DNA of 5,813 nt, from NCBI GenBank assembly GCA_002482405.1, contig DLFX01000223.1, forward strand, positions 195 to 6,007, written 5' to 3'. Below are positions 1-5,605 of the stretch, piece after piece. The notes beneath the pieces were generated by a model. The model saw only the letters and a list, made by a program, of their open reading frames with translations. It was not told the origin of the DNA and did no database searches. Within the stretch, counting starts at the first letter, position 1. The number at the start of each line of letters is the position of its first letter. The position numbers and the translations under genes were made by a program. The stretch is from Firmicutes bacterium UBA7709 (GTDB lineage: Bacteria > Bacillota_A > Clostridia > Peptostreptococcales > Anaerovoracaceae).

Positions 1-335
1 TCCACCCCGCCGATCTCGTCCAGCAGGATCAGCTTTTTCCCTTTGTTTTCCCGCAGATAGATTGCCGCCGTACCGGCGAAAAGATCCGGTTTTGCCTCGG
101 TTTTTTCTCCGTCAAAGTATAAAAAGACGCCAGAGAGTTCCGGCGAATATTCTGCGGTCAAAGCCATGGCCTCCTCAGGGGGAGCGATCCGAAACCCAAC
201 AGTCCTTTCGGAGCTGTCCAGCAGCCGCTGACTGCTGAATCCTCCCGTCTGGGACAGATGATCCCTGATTCTCGATCTGATCAGTGTCGATTTTCCTTCC
301 TGTATGGGTCCTTCTAAAAATAAATGCTTTATCAT
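1..335 (-). CDS. THEP1-like P-loop NTPase (NTPase_1 family), 3' end cut off by the window
   Basis: The first 111 codons of a small nucleoside-triphosphatase-like protein; the rest lies beyond the left edge. It starts MIKHLFLEGPIQEGKSTLI, with a textbook Walker A loop at residues 9-17 (GPIQEGKST). A Walker B strand follows at 102-110 (LILLDEIGG, with D106 and E107 as the expected Mg/catalytic pair). This order and the short distance between motifs fit the NTPase_1/THEP1 family, whose members are usually about 170-190 residues, so roughly 60% is present. THEP1 proteins hydrolyse NTPs in vitro; their cellular role is unsettled, so no pathway is claimed. ATG at 335 is the only standard start before an in-frame TAG at 390-392, but no Shine-Dalgarno motif is visible upstream. 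It lies in the same orientation as the CDF gene at 522-1424, with a 186-bp gap that suggests separate transcription. Confidence 0.88.
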   Translation of the reverse strand, partial: MIKHLFLEGPIQEGKSTLIRSRIRDHLSQTGGFSSQRLLDSSERTVGFRIAPPEEAMALTAEYSPELSGVFLYFDGEKTEAKPDLFAGTAAIYLRENKGKKLILLDEIGGV

Positions 336-403
336 AAATAAATTATTTGTGATGATCGACGTCCGTCCAAACTGATTCTGCCAATCAATCTAAACAAAAA
401 CTA

Positions 404-409
404 ACTATA
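404..409 (-). promoter_or_regulatory. Possible -10 element for the THEP1-like NTPase gene
   Basis: Read on the minus strand this is TATAGT, one mismatch from TATAAT, and would start a transcript about 60 nt before the NTPase start codon. No good -35 hexamer sits 16-19 bp upstream; that stretch is instead occupied by the inverted repeat at 417-447. A rival -35 (TTGAAC near 452-457) with GATAAT spaced 15 bp away is equally weak. The call is tentative. Confidence 0.25.
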
Positions 410-416
410 ATTAACT

Positions 417-447
417 AAAACTGATTATCTTCAGATTATCACGTTTT
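417..447. repeat. Near-perfect inverted repeat upstream of the NTPase gene, operator-like or weak hairpin
   Basis: The arms are TGATTATC (422-429) and GATTATCA (434-441) around a 4-base centre TTCA; they are complementary except for one central T/T mismatch. The symmetry continues outward as AAAAC on the left and GTTTT on the right with one extra C at 442. The same bases can also be read as a direct repeat of GATTATC with an 11-bp period, about one helical turn. It lies where a -35 region for the minus-strand NTPase gene would be expected, so a regulator site is plausible. A weak hairpin ending CDF transcription is the alternative, since the arms are flanked by A and T runs. Confidence 0.5.
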
Positions 448-483
448 ATAGGTTTGTTCAATCTTTTTTATTGGCGCGGGTTT

Positions 484-507
484 GGTCCACTTTGAGAAAG
501 CGGCACC
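484..507 (-). terminator. Hairpin downstream of the CDF gene, terminator-like but without a U-run
   Basis: On the plus strand GGTCCACTTT (484-493) pairs with AAAGCGG plus ACC (497-507) around a GAG loop, with a single bulged base at 504 and one G-T wobble. It begins 15 bp past the CDF stop codon, the right place for a transcript end. On the minus strand it is followed by an A-rich rather than T-rich tract, so intrinsic termination would be inefficient. It may instead protect the 3' end or be chance. Confidence 0.3.
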
Positions 508-521
508 TGCAACCCCACCTG

Positions 522-1424
522 TCATTCAAATTCCGGCACCAATTCCACATACAGATCCGGAAATTCCTTCTTCAATTCCGCATCCAACTCGTTCCGTGCT
601 TTTTTGATCGCCGATACCGAGATCATATCGCTTGAGCCGTTGAAATAAATGCTGATCCATATTTTGCGGCCTGTTTTGATGATATCGTATTCCGTCTCCT
701 TGAATTGAAAATCCTTTAATGTTTCCTGCCCGATTTCTTTAATACGGGTCACAGTATCTTCATCCGGCGCGATCAGGAACAGATCTCTGATCCCGGAAAC
801 CGCCGTTTTGATAGGCATGGGGAGGATCATCACCGACAGCGCGATTGCGACGGCCTGGTCCAGATACGGCGCGAACCGCTCCATCCAATCCGTCTGTATG
901 ATGGCCGGCAGGATAAAGGCCACCGCCAGACCCACGCTGGCAACAGTGTCGATGATCCAGGAGCTGATTTCAGCTTTTACGATGGCCGAATCCACATCCT
1001 TATTCATTTTGATCATAGCAAGGATGATCGCGCCGCAGACAGCCGCCGCGGCTAATTCAAAAATCGCGATCTCGGTGAACGCGACGTGATTTCCGCCTTT
1101 TAAAATGATCTGAATGCTGTTCATCACCAACCCTATGGTGACGGCGGTCATCATGGCTCCTTTTATTGTAATAAAGATCGCTTCTGACTGGGAATAGCCA
1201 AAAGGATGCTTTTCGGAAGTAGGCTTGTAAAGTACCGGAATGAGCTTGATAGAAATCAGGACGGTCACAAAGTCGGCTGCGCCATAGACCGCGTCCATCA
1301 GAATGGACTGGGAGGAAGTGATCAGGGCCATGAGTCCTTCCGCGAGGATAAAAAACACGACTCCGGCCATGGAAACATTTAAAACACGTTTTTCCGCTTT
1401 AATTCTTTTTTGTTCATTACTCAT
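522..1424 (-). CDS. Cation diffusion facilitator (CDF) family transporter with a non-standard metal site
   Basis: A 300-residue membrane protein with the CDF plan: a short charged N-terminus, six hydrophobic segments (roughly 17-36, 41-62, 84-106, 115-138, 154-175, 188-204) and a cytoplasmic C-terminal domain (about 218-300). The loop after TM2 has HPFGYSQSE (73-81), the position of the conserved F/GYG-type motif of CDF proteins. CDF proteins export divalent metals (Zn, Cd, Co, Fe, Mn) by proton antiport. The usual transport site is [H/D]xxxD in TM2 and HxxxD in TM5. Here the two aspartates remain (D51, D159), but the partners are Y47 and S155. D44 in TM2 and D189 in TM6 are nearby acids. ATG at 1424 has AAAGGA five bases upstream. 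The length is normal. The predicted COG3965-like subgroup is from memory; substrate is unknown. A strong promoter with a palindrome lies upstream at 1541-1591. Confidence 0.9.
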   Translation of the reverse strand: MSNEQKRIKAEKRVLNVSMAGVVFFILAEGLMALITSSQSILMDAVYGAADFVTVLISIKLIPVLYKPTSEKHPFGYSQSEAIFITIKGAMMTAVTIGLVMNSIQIILKGGNHVAFTEIAIFELAAAAVCGAIILAMIKMNKDVDSAIVKAEISSWIIDTVASVGLAVAFILPAIIQTDWMERFAPYLDQAVAIALSVMILPMPIKTAVSGIRDLFLIAPDEDTVTRIKEIGQETLKDFQFKETEYDIIKTGRKIWISIYFNGSSDMISVSAIKKARNELDAELKKEFPDLYVELVPEFE

Positions 1425-1429
1425 AAAAA

Positions 1430-1435
1430 TCCTTT
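1430..1435 (-). promoter_or_regulatory. Ribosome binding site of the CDF gene
   Basis: AAAGGA on the minus strand, five bases before the ATG at 1424, preceded by an AT-rich leader. It supports the chosen start; no other in-frame start has a comparable site. Confidence 0.7.
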
Positions 1436-1459
1436 CGATCTAAAAAATTTTAATATTAT

Positions 1460-1490
1460 TATATCATAAACGCAGAGCATTTATGATATA
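1460..1490. repeat. Perfect 11-bp inverted repeat in the CDF leader
   Basis: TATATCATAAA (1460-1470) and its exact complement TTTATGATATA (1480-1490) flank a 9-base centre, CGCAGAGCA. If the CDF transcript starts near 1557, this would be a stem-loop about 35 nt before the start codon in the 5' leader. It could equally be a binding site for a dimeric regulator. There is no U-run after it in either direction suited to termination, and its half-sites differ from those of the palindrome at 1541-1570. Confidence 0.6.
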
Positions 1491-1540
1491 GGGCCATGAG
1501 CCTTCTGCCTTCGGCGAAATTCCGGCGCGGCATTGAATCT

Positions 1541-1570
1541 GTATAATATCTGCGTATGCAGATATTATAC
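1541..1570. repeat. Perfect 13-bp palindrome over the CDF promoter, probable operator
   Basis: GTATAATATCTGC (1541-1553) and its exact complement GCAGATATTATAC (1558-1570) flank the 4-base centre GTAT. Each arm holds a TATAAT, so both strands show a consensus -10 box. For the minus strand, the palindrome runs from the -10 element to roughly +17, the classic place for a repressor operator. That makes a DNA-binding site more likely than an RNA hairpin, because the transcript would begin near its centre. The regulator is not encoded in this window. Confidence 0.7.
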
Positions 1571-1591
1571 CATGTGAGGCTGCTCTGTAAA
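1564..1591 (-). promoter_or_regulatory. Predicted sigma-A promoter of the CDF gene
   Basis: Reading the minus strand: TTTACA (plus coordinates 1586-1591) as -35, one mismatch from TTGACA; a 16-bp spacer; then consensus TATAAT (1564-1569). TG is placed one base before the -10 (TGGTATAAT), the extended -10 form. The expected start near 1557 leaves a leader of about 130 nt. I recognise no known metal riboswitch consensus in that leader. Confidence 0.65.
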
Positions 1592-1616
1592 CAGAACACC
1601 GGGAACGCTTTTAAAA

Positions 1617-1645
1617 TCAACATACGCCCTCCTGCGGCATATTAT
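1617..1645 (+). promoter_or_regulatory. Predicted promoter of the helical-protein gene
   Basis: TCAACA (1617-1622, four of six consensus bases) and TATTAT (1640-1645, five of six) are separated by 17 bp. The expected start is near 1652, giving a leader of about 43 nt before the ATG at 1695. It is divergent from the CDF promoter, with about 25 bp between the two -35 hexamers. Confidence 0.45.
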
Positions 1646-1679
1646 AGAAGCAGTTCAAGTGTTGAGCAATTCATGCGTT

Positions 1680-1686
1680 AAGGAGG
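1680..1686 (+). promoter_or_regulatory. Strong ribosome binding site that sets the start of the helical-protein gene
   Basis: AAGGAGG, fully complementary to the 16S rRNA tail, eight bases before ATG 1695. It decides against an upstream in-frame GTG at 1659, which would put this site inside the coding sequence. Confidence 0.85.
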
Positions 1687-1694
1687 CCGTCAAA

Positions 1695-2252
1695 ATGGTA
1701 AGAGAAAATGACAGCAATACGATTACATATGAGCAGATGAACCTGATCAATAAATTGAGAACTCTCATGATGGAATTTATCATGTGGTCAAGGGCATTTA
1801 TTACAAGTGTGGCGTCGGGCTTTGGAGATGTTGAGGCAGTTGGGCTCAGATTATATCAACTTCCCGTGGATATCGGAAACGTTTTCGAAGTGTTTTTCGG
1901 GCAGGAAATCGGTTCCCAGATCGAACGTTTTTTAACGGATCAATTATTGCTGGCGGCTGGGATACTCAGGGCGCAGGTACAGGGAGATACGGAAACCGTC
2001 GACGCGGATACGCTAAGGCTGTATCAAAGCGGGGATGAAATGGCCGCTTTTTTGGCTCAAATCAACCCCTACTGGGATCAGCAGACCTGGTCCGACCTGT
2101 TCGCGCAGTTTCTGAGGACCAAAATTGCGGAAACGCTGGCAATCGGTTCCGGCGCTTTTCAAGAATCCATCACCGTGTCTGAAAATCTCCGGGATCAGGC
2201 ATTAAATATGGCAGATTACATGGCGGAAGGGATCATACGGAATTTTTGCTAA
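1695..2252 (+). CDS. Conserved helical protein of unknown function with an internal duplication
   Basis: A 185-residue soluble, acidic, probably all-helical protein with no signal peptide or membrane segment. I recognise the pattern (WSR near 31-33, DVEAVxxRL at 45-53, DIGN at 59-62, INPYW at 123-127, MADYMAEGI at 172-180) as a small family found in Clostridia and Bacilli. From memory, some members carry the label acetylglutamate kinase; nothing here resembles an amino-acid kinase fold or ATP site, so that label should not be copied. Two halves resemble each other: RLYQ at 52-55 and 108-111, followed by RFLTDQLLLAA at 78-88 and QFLRTKIAETL at 138-148. ATG at 1695 is chosen because of AAGGAGG at 1680-1686. 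The gene is divergent from the CDF gene and convergent with the SLH-amidohydrolase gene. Function and partners are unknown. Confidence 0.85.
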   Translation: MVRENDSNTITYEQMNLINKLRTLMMEFIMWSRAFITSVASGFGDVEAVGLRLYQLPVDIGNVFEVFFGQEIGSQIERFLTDQLLLAAGILRAQVQGDTETVDADTLRLYQSGDEMAAFLAQINPYWDQQTWSDLFAQFLRTKIAETLAIGSGAFQESITVSENLRDQALNMADYMAEGIIRNFC

Positions 2253-2299
2253 AGAGAAAGGAGCTGAACGTAAGCGCTCTTTGATCGCTTGCGTCCAGC
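2250..2299 (-). terminator. Hairpin terminator between convergent genes
   Basis: The 14-base arms at 2263-2276 and 2286-2299 (GCTG-ACG-AAGCG type) are complementary except for one mismatch and one wobble, around a 9-base loop. On the minus strand the stem is followed by the pyrimidine-rich tract TCCTTTCTCTTT, so it best serves the SLH-amidohydrolase gene, whose stop codon lies 10 bp away. On the plus strand it lies 10 bp past the helical-protein stop but has no U-run. It may work in both directions, more efficiently on minus. Confidence 0.65.
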
Positions 2300-2308
2300 C
2301 CCGCATTG

Positions 2309-5300
2309 CTAAAAGGTAAGCTTTACCTTTCCGTTATTCGTAAAGACGTAATCCGGAGATGGGATATACGGCGGAACGTACGGCGGATAAACGTAAATAG
2401 AATATGTTCCGCTCAGCGGCTGGAGGCTCAGGTCTTCCGCAATGTCCATTGCCTTTACCTTATAGACATACCCACTGTCTGCATCATGTCCGAAATTAAC
2501 ACTGACATCCGTTACCTCTAGTGTCATGGCGCTGGTGTTATCGCTTCCCAACAGATAAAAGTCCGGGTAGACGTCCGGTGACCCATCCGCACCTTTTATA
2601 ACAGGGATAGGCTTTTCCAAGGTAATTATAAAGGTGTCTTGTTCCACTGTATATACGTATGTCTTATCTGCGCCTGATACAATGGCATTGTCCATATCCG
2701 GAGCGTCTGCTATGATCACATAGGGCGTCATATTTCCGTCCTGATCTGTTGACTCGAGCTCCATTGCATCTGTGACGGTTTCCTCATCCGGAACTGTCAA
2801 GCCAATCAACTCAGTATCACTTCCAACAGAGTATACCAGATCCAGGCTTCCATTTACAGGAGCGTTCAATGCCCCAAGCAGTTCATCCGCGGTAGTGCCA
2901 TTTGCCACGACGAGGCTGTAGGGCGTAGGATCTCCGGGATAGCTCGGCGCGGATTTATACTTGACGACGCTATAATCGGTTACGGTTGGCTGTGACGCCG
3001 CGTATACTATATTTCCCTTGAAGATGGTCATCATCACGTTGGTTTTTCCGATATCTTTCGGGGCCACCTTCTGCAGATCCTTGTCCAGCACCACCATATC
3101 GGCGGATTTACCTACTTCGATGGAGCCGGTCACGTTCTCCAGGAACATGGCGTAGGCTCCGTTGATGGTCACAGCCTGAATCATGGTCTTGAGGCTGGCC
3201 TTTTCACTGGCCGCGCCCAAAGGTGTGCGGTACATCGGATTTCTTTGCATGTCCGGCGTATACGCGACAGCGGGATCATCGTAGGGAAGGGTCCGGGTCA
3301 TTCCGATCTGAATGGAGGTCAGGGGAGCGTTGGGTTGGGTTACGGGCCAGTCGCTGCCTCCCGCCATGATGACACCCTTATCGATGAGACTCTGCATGGG
3401 ATAGCATGCCTCAGTCTTTTCTTTCCCGCAAGCCGGCCAATACATCGTGAAATATGGATCCTTCACCATCCAGAAGGGCTGGGGGATTCCGATGACCCCA
3501 AGGTCCGCCATTCTTTGAGCGTCGTCAGATCCACTGCTCTGATCGACGTACTGCAGATGGGTGATTGAATTTCTATGGGCGGTGTCTCCCTGAGCCCTGG
3601 CATTCTGGAACGCGTCAAGGAATTCATCAAGGGCTGCGTCTCCCATGGAATGGCAATGGATCTGAACGCCGTTCTTTTCCAGCTGATCACAGAGATAGTT
3701 CAACTGATCCACAGGCCACACCGCGTTAACGGAAGTTGGATTTTGTTTCATATACGTGGTCGGTCCGCCGCCGTCTCCATAGATCTTAACGAAGTTCATC
3801 CGGAACAGATCTCCGCCGGACGTATGCTTCACCGCGCTGGCCTTTGCAAAATCGTCCAGTTCCTTCTTCGTCGCGGGATCGTCAATGCTGGCAAAGTTCG
3901 AGCCATCTATGACTGGGGACGATAAGTAGCCTCCCCGGAATCTCATGGTCAAGGCTCCTTCGCTGGCAAGGTTTTCATAGGCCGCCCTGGCGTTCTCCGA
4001 CACCTCCGGGTCCTGGTTCAGTGTCAGGCCGTAGGAATTGGCCATTTCCTGATAAGCCGGGATCCCCACTTCATACTGCCACTCCGCGTTGTCATAATTA
4101 TTTCCAGCCGGATCACCTGCAAGAACCATGTGGATGGCGCTGTTTTCATGGAAGATGCCGGTGGGTTTATCATTAACGTCTCTTATAATCTGTCCCCCTG
4201 GCGGATCCGGCGTTTTACCATCTTTATCAATCCCGGCCAATTCTATCGCCTTATCATTAGCCCAGGCGATGTGGTGAGATGAATCATACAATACCACCGG
4301 AATCTCGTCACCAGTCGCGTCATTCAGCGCATCGTGAGCGGCTATCATTCCGGCTTCCTGCAATGTATCCCAGCCGTTCCCCATAATGTAGGAAGGCTTC
4401 TCCGCCGCTATCCAGTTCTCAATTGCCGTTACGACCTGAGCCGGCGACGGAGTCGCGTACAAGCTTAGGTCGAATATGTTGGAGGCCATGGCCTTTGCGT
4501 GGGCATGTGAATCTGCAAAGCCGGGGAGCAGCATCTTGCCGTCAAGATCAATCTCTTGGGTAGTTCCCGACTTAGTATAGGATCTCGCGCCCGAATCAGT
4601 GCCGACGTAGATGATTTTCCCGTCTTTGACTGCAACCGCCTGGGAGGTCGTGGCAGGTGTTTCTGCTGAGGTTCCATTGACCGAGTAAACGACTCCGTCA
4701 TACAGCACCATATCCGCATATGTGGATCCGCCGCCGCTGTGGTGACCGCTTCCGCCACTGCCGCTGCTGACAGAGCCACCGGTTGAGATAGCGGGGGGCG
4801 TCACGGTCGATGTCTCAGGCTGCGCCTTATACTGGAGCGCCTTGTACAGCAAAACCGCGGCCTCGGCTCTCGTGATGATGCTGCCCGCCCGGAAGCTGCC
4901 GTCGGCGTATCCGTTCATAATACCGGAAGCCACCAGCGCTCCGATGGCGCCTTTGCACCAGTCGGGGATTTGATCAGCGTCAGTAAAGCCCACCGTCCCG
5001 GACACATTGTCCGCCAGCTTGTTTAATCTTGCCATGATAACGGCCACCTCCTGCCGGGTAATGGTATTGTCAGGTCTCATGGTGCCGTCGGGATATCCGC
5101 TAATATATCCTGCCGCCCTTGCCTGGCTGACCACGTCCGCATACCATGCGTCCGGCGTTACATCCGTAAAGCTGACCTCTGATTTTGCGGTGAAGTTGAA
5201 TGCCCTGTTGATGATAGCCATGAATTCAGCACGGGTGATCTGCTGGTCCGGCTTGAAGCTCCCGTCCTGATAGCCGTTGAAATAGCCTTTGTCCATCATG

Positions 5301-5443
5301 CTTTCAATCTGAGCTTTCGCCCAGTGATTGGAAATGTCTGACGCCTGTCCGGCAAGGGCCGTCCCCGGAATCATCGTGATGAGCAGTGCGAAAACGCACA
5401 GGAAAGACAGCGCTTTCCTTCCCATTCGGTTCTTTCTTTTCAA
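2309..5443 (-). CDS. Secreted S-layer-anchored amidohydrolase (3 SLH domains + YtcJ-type Amidohydro_3)
   Basis: A 1044-residue exported protein. Residues 1-31 are a signal peptide (basic MKRKNRMGRK, hydrophobic core, cleavage after ALA31). Three SLH repeats follow (about 34-81, 93-141, 153-203), each ending in the ITRAE/ITRQE motif that binds secondary cell-wall polymer. Residues 205-241 are a Thr/Pro then Gly/Ser/His linker. Residues 242-816 are a full amidohydrolase of the YtcJ type: H313 and H315 (HAH), K553 (FVKIYGDG), H596 and H598 (HCHSMGD), H629 (ITHLQ) and D698 (GGSDWP), with the typical ending GSIEVGKSADMVVLDKDL. The family hydrolyses amide-type bonds on varied substrates; this one's substrate is unknown. 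Residues 817-1044 are an uncharacterised beta-rich region with a Pro/Tyr-rich tail. TTG at 5443 is the start, as AAGGAGGG sits six bases upstream and ATG 5425 is too far. All motifs are intact. Confidence 0.93.
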   Translation of the reverse strand: MKRKNRMGRKALSFLCVFALLITMIPGTALAGQASDISNHWAKAQIESMMDKGYFNGYQDGSFKPDQQITRAEFMAIINRAFNFTAKSEVSFTDVTPDAWYADVVSQARAAGYISGYPDGTMRPDNTITRQEVAVIMARLNKLADNVSGTVGFTDADQIPDWCKGAIGALVASGIMNGYADGSFRAGSIITRAEAAVLLYKALQYKAQPETSTVTPPAISTGGSVSSGSGGSGHHSGGGSTYADMVLYDGVVYSVNGTSAETPATTSQAVAVKDGKIIYVGTDSGARSYTKSGTTQEIDLDGKMLLPGFADSHAHAKAMASNIFDLSLYATPSPAQVVTAIENWIAAEKPSYIMGNGWDTLQEAGMIAAHDALNDATGDEIPVVLYDSSHHIAWANDKAIELAGIDKDGKTPDPPGGQIIRDVNDKPTGIFHENSAIHMVLAGDPAGNNYDNAEWQYEVGIPAYQEMANSYGLTLNQDPEVSENARAAYENLASEGALTMRFRGGYLSSPVIDGSNFASIDDPATKKELDDFAKASAVKHTSGGDLFRMNFVKIYGDGGGPTTYMKQNPTSVNAVWPVDQLNYLCDQLEKNGVQIHCHSMGDAALDEFLDAFQNARAQGDTAHRNSITHLQYVDQSSGSDDAQRMADLGVIGIPQPFWMVKDPYFTMYWPACGKEKTEACYPMQSLIDKGVIMAGGSDWPVTQPNAPLTSIQIGMTRTLPYDDPAVAYTPDMQRNPMYRTPLGAASEKASLKTMIQAVTINGAYAMFLENVTGSIEVGKSADMVVLDKDLQKVAPKDIGKTNVMMTIFKGNIVYAASQPTVTDYSVVKYKSAPSYPGDPTPYSLVVANGTTADELLGALNAPVNGSLDLVYSVGSDTELIGLTVPDEETVTDAMELESTDQDGNMTPYVIIADAPDMDNAIVSGADKTYVYTVEQDTFIITLEKPIPVIKGADGSPDVYPDFYLLGSDNTSAMTLEVTDVSVNFGHDADSGYVYKVKAMDIAEDLSLQPLSGTYSIYVYPPYVPPYIPSPDYVFTNNGKVKLTF

Positions 5444-5449
5444 AGTGTT

Positions 5450-5457
5450 CCCTCCTT
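5450..5457 (-). promoter_or_regulatory. Strong ribosome binding site selecting the TTG start
   Basis: AAGGAGGG on the minus strand, six bases before the TTG at 5443. The next in-frame ATG (5425) lies 24 bases away, beyond working distance, and using it would remove the first six residues, including most of the positive charge of the signal peptide. Confidence 0.85.
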
Positions 5458-5487
5458 TAATAGATTGTCAATAATTCCCATTGCGTC

Positions 5488-5523
5488 AACCCTCAATCTG
5501 CTTGATCGATTGGAAGGGTTTTT
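5488..5523 (+). terminator. Hairpin with a T-run on the plus strand, upstream of the SLH-amidohydrolase gene
   Basis: AACCCT plus CAATC (5488-5498) pairs with GATTG (5508-5512), a two-base bulge, and AGGGTT (5515-5520), around a 9-base loop; the plus strand then runs into TTT. The layout is that of an intrinsic terminator for plus-strand transcription, yet both flanking genes are on the minus strand. In the minus direction the stem has no U-run, so it would be a leader or 3'-end hairpin. The surrounding 162-bp gap shows no other convincing element, and I found no good sigma-A promoter for the large gene in it. Confidence 0.4.
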
Positions 5524-5605
5524 ATCATGGCAATAATGTCTCCACCATTGCGGATAAACGAATCTCTGATAACCTGAAAAGCAAGCCTCTTTCTTCGCCG
5601 TCTTT

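Noticed and set aside
808..1089. Plus-strand open frame opposite the CDF gene
   Set aside because: It is antisense to conserved transmembrane coding sequence, and its composition mirrors the complement of hydrophobic codons.
1542..1547. Plus-strand TATAAT as a promoter for the helical-protein gene
   Set aside because: No -35 hexamer is present 16-18 bp upstream. The match is a by-product of the palindrome, and a better plus-strand promoter is found at 1617-1645.
1425..1557. Metal riboswitch (NiCo/czcD or yybP-ykoY type) in the CDF leader
   Set aside because: I looked for the conserved junction motifs and did not find them. Only the 1460-1490 stem and short GC-rich pairings are visible. A covariance-model search (Rfam) would settle it.
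1659..1694. GTG start at 1659 extending the helical protein by 12 residues
   Set aside because: There is no ribosome binding site before it, and AAGGAGG at 1680-1686 is ideally placed for the ATG at 1695.
2306..3925. Several plus-strand open frames opposite the amidohydrolase (for example 2306-2521, 3245-3568, 3575-3925)
   Set aside because: They lie entirely antisense to a well-supported coding sequence, show no recognisable domains and have no clear ribosome binding sites.
4830..5345. The three SLH-coding segments as a DNA repeat or sign of recombination
   Set aside because: The similarity is at the protein level (SLH family repeats). The DNA of the three units is diverged, so it is not a recent nucleotide duplication.
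5423..5425. ATG start for the SLH-amidohydrolase at residue 7
   Set aside because: It is 24 bases from the strong ribosome binding site, and the signal peptide is better with the TTG start.
5459..5489. TTGACG / TCTATT pair as the promoter of the SLH-amidohydrolase
   Set aside because: The spacer would be 19 bp, and the transcript would begin inside the ribosome binding site, so it could not direct normal translation.
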